64,000 nucleotides of DNA, taken from positions 513,008-577,007 of the forward strand of contig JANWZD010000001.1 in NCBI GenBank assembly GCA_025054935.1, given 5' to 3'. Of this stretch, positions 63,588 to 64,000 are shown piece by piece; positions within the stretch are counted from its first letter, which is position 1; each line of letters begins with the position of its first letter. Under the pieces are notes generated by a model, which saw nothing but the letters and a program-made list of their open reading frames with translations, was not told where the DNA came from and did no database searches. Source of the DNA: Dehalococcoidia bacterium (lineage in GTDB: Bacteria > Chloroflexota > Dehalococcoidia > SpSt-223). The translations under genes and the position numbers were made by a program.

Positions 63588-64000
63588 ATGCGCGCGCTCC
63601 CAGGGCCGTGGCGACGACGCGCGTGGCTGACCGCCTTTTTCGATATCGACCCGGCAGTCACGCTGCTCGGCGCTGCCGGCATTGTCGCAGCCTGCACCTT
63701 CATCTACGAGCTGCTCCTCAGCACCCAAGCCGCCTATCTGCTCGGCAACAGCGTGTACCACTACTCCGTGACGATTGGCGCCTTCATGGCGGCGCTCGGC
63801 GGGGGAGCGTTCCTCTCGCGGTTCATTCGGGAGCATGTTCTGACCTGGTTTCTCGTCGTGGAAATCGGGGTCGCGCTCGCCGGCGGCTTTGCGGCGCTGA
63901 TCCTGTATGCCGTCTTCGCCTTCGACGGCCGGCTGTACTCCTGGGCGCTGTTCAGCGCAGTTGCCGTGGTTGGCGGACTGTGCGGACTAGAGCTGCCGCT
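63588..64000 (+). CDS. Membrane-anchored spermidine-synthase-like protein (3'-truncated by window edge)
   Basis: Starts at ATG 63588 and is open to the window end (137 codons). FIYELLLSTQAAYLLGNSVYHYSVTIGAFMAALGGGAFLS and the final GLELP are the N-terminal membrane part of SpeE-like aminopropyltransferase fusions; several helices are seen. The catalytic domain would lie beyond the window, so polyamine synthesis cannot be checked here. It is the fourth gene of the DUF350/DUF4178 operon. Confidence 0.78.
   Translation, partial: MRALPGPWRRRAWLTAFFDIDPAVTLLGAAGIVAACTFIYELLLSTQAAYLLGNSVYHYSVTIGAFMAALGGGAFLSRFIREHVLTWFLVVEIGVALAGGFAALILYAVFAFDGRLYSWALFSAVAVVGGLCGLELP

Overview
The window is about 64 kb of GC-rich (mid-60s percent by eye), densely packed bacterial chromosome with no rRNA, tRNA, IS element, prophage or CRISPR array that I can see. 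The gene families point to Chloroflexota: an archaeal-type ProRS, a GH18 hydrolase with a repeat tail common in that phylum, a MalT/BTAD fused regulator, and flavin monooxygenase, amidohydrolase and MmgE/PrpD family genes. I cannot fix the class. The window opens inside recG and closes inside a membrane-anchored spermidine-synthase-like gene. All other genes look intact.

Layout. 1-6.8 kb: recG (5'-truncated), a polyphosphate-glucokinase-like ROK gene coupled to comEA, an LLM flavin oxidoreductase, and a secreted GH18 hydrolase. 6.9-17.1 kb: an LCP ligase, lactate-oxidation genes (fused LutB-LutA plus LutC), an XRE regulator of unknown specificity, a YyaL-type thioredoxin-fold protein, two small enzymes or chaperone-like proteins, and a double VOC protein. 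17.4-24.5 kb: a PAS/GAF/GGEEF diguanylate cyclase, proS, a HAD hydrolase, an orphan NarL-type histidine kinase, a small coiled-coil protein and a phosphohexomutase. 24.5-34 kb: an aminotransferase plus HOGA-like aldolase pair, an MFS exporter divergent from a GT39-like membrane glycosyltransferase, a small sigma factor under a LexA-like operator, a lipoprotein, a polyprenyl-phosphate sugar-1-phosphate transferase and a GT2. 33.4-38 kb: purF-purN-purH-tmk on the minus strand, with a ZTP riboswitch in front of purH. 38-45.6 kb: a GT2, an amidohydrolase/proline-rich/acyl-CoA-ligase operon and the MalT/BTAD regulator. 45.6-57.5 kb: a phasin-like gene, a four-gene von Willebrand/DUF58 operon, and PHA synthesis genes (small PhaE-like subunit, PhaC, PhaB/FabG). 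57.5-61 kb: a manganese/zinc ABC importer. 61.3-64 kb: rpsT, then a DUF350 / DUF4178 / DUF4178 / SpeE-like cluster.

How genes work together. The purine operon makes IMP (PurF, PurN, PurH). The riboswitch would tune purH to ZTP/ZMP, the folate-shortage signal made when the PurH formyltransferase step stalls. The phasin, PhaE-like, PhaC and PhaB-like products would make and coat polyester granules. Glycosyltransferases, the WecA-like transferase and the LCP ligase suggest assembly and cell-wall attachment of a surface polysaccharide.

Gene-expression features stand out. Several genes have a -10 hexamer only 6-9 bases before a GTG/ATG and no ribosome binding site, which predicts leaderless mRNAs. 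Three genes (a HAD hydrolase, the sigma factor and an ABC permease) can only be given full-length products if they start at CTG. These start choices, the riboswitch and the LexA-like operator are the most valuable observations. Functional names come from recognised motifs only; no database search was run.
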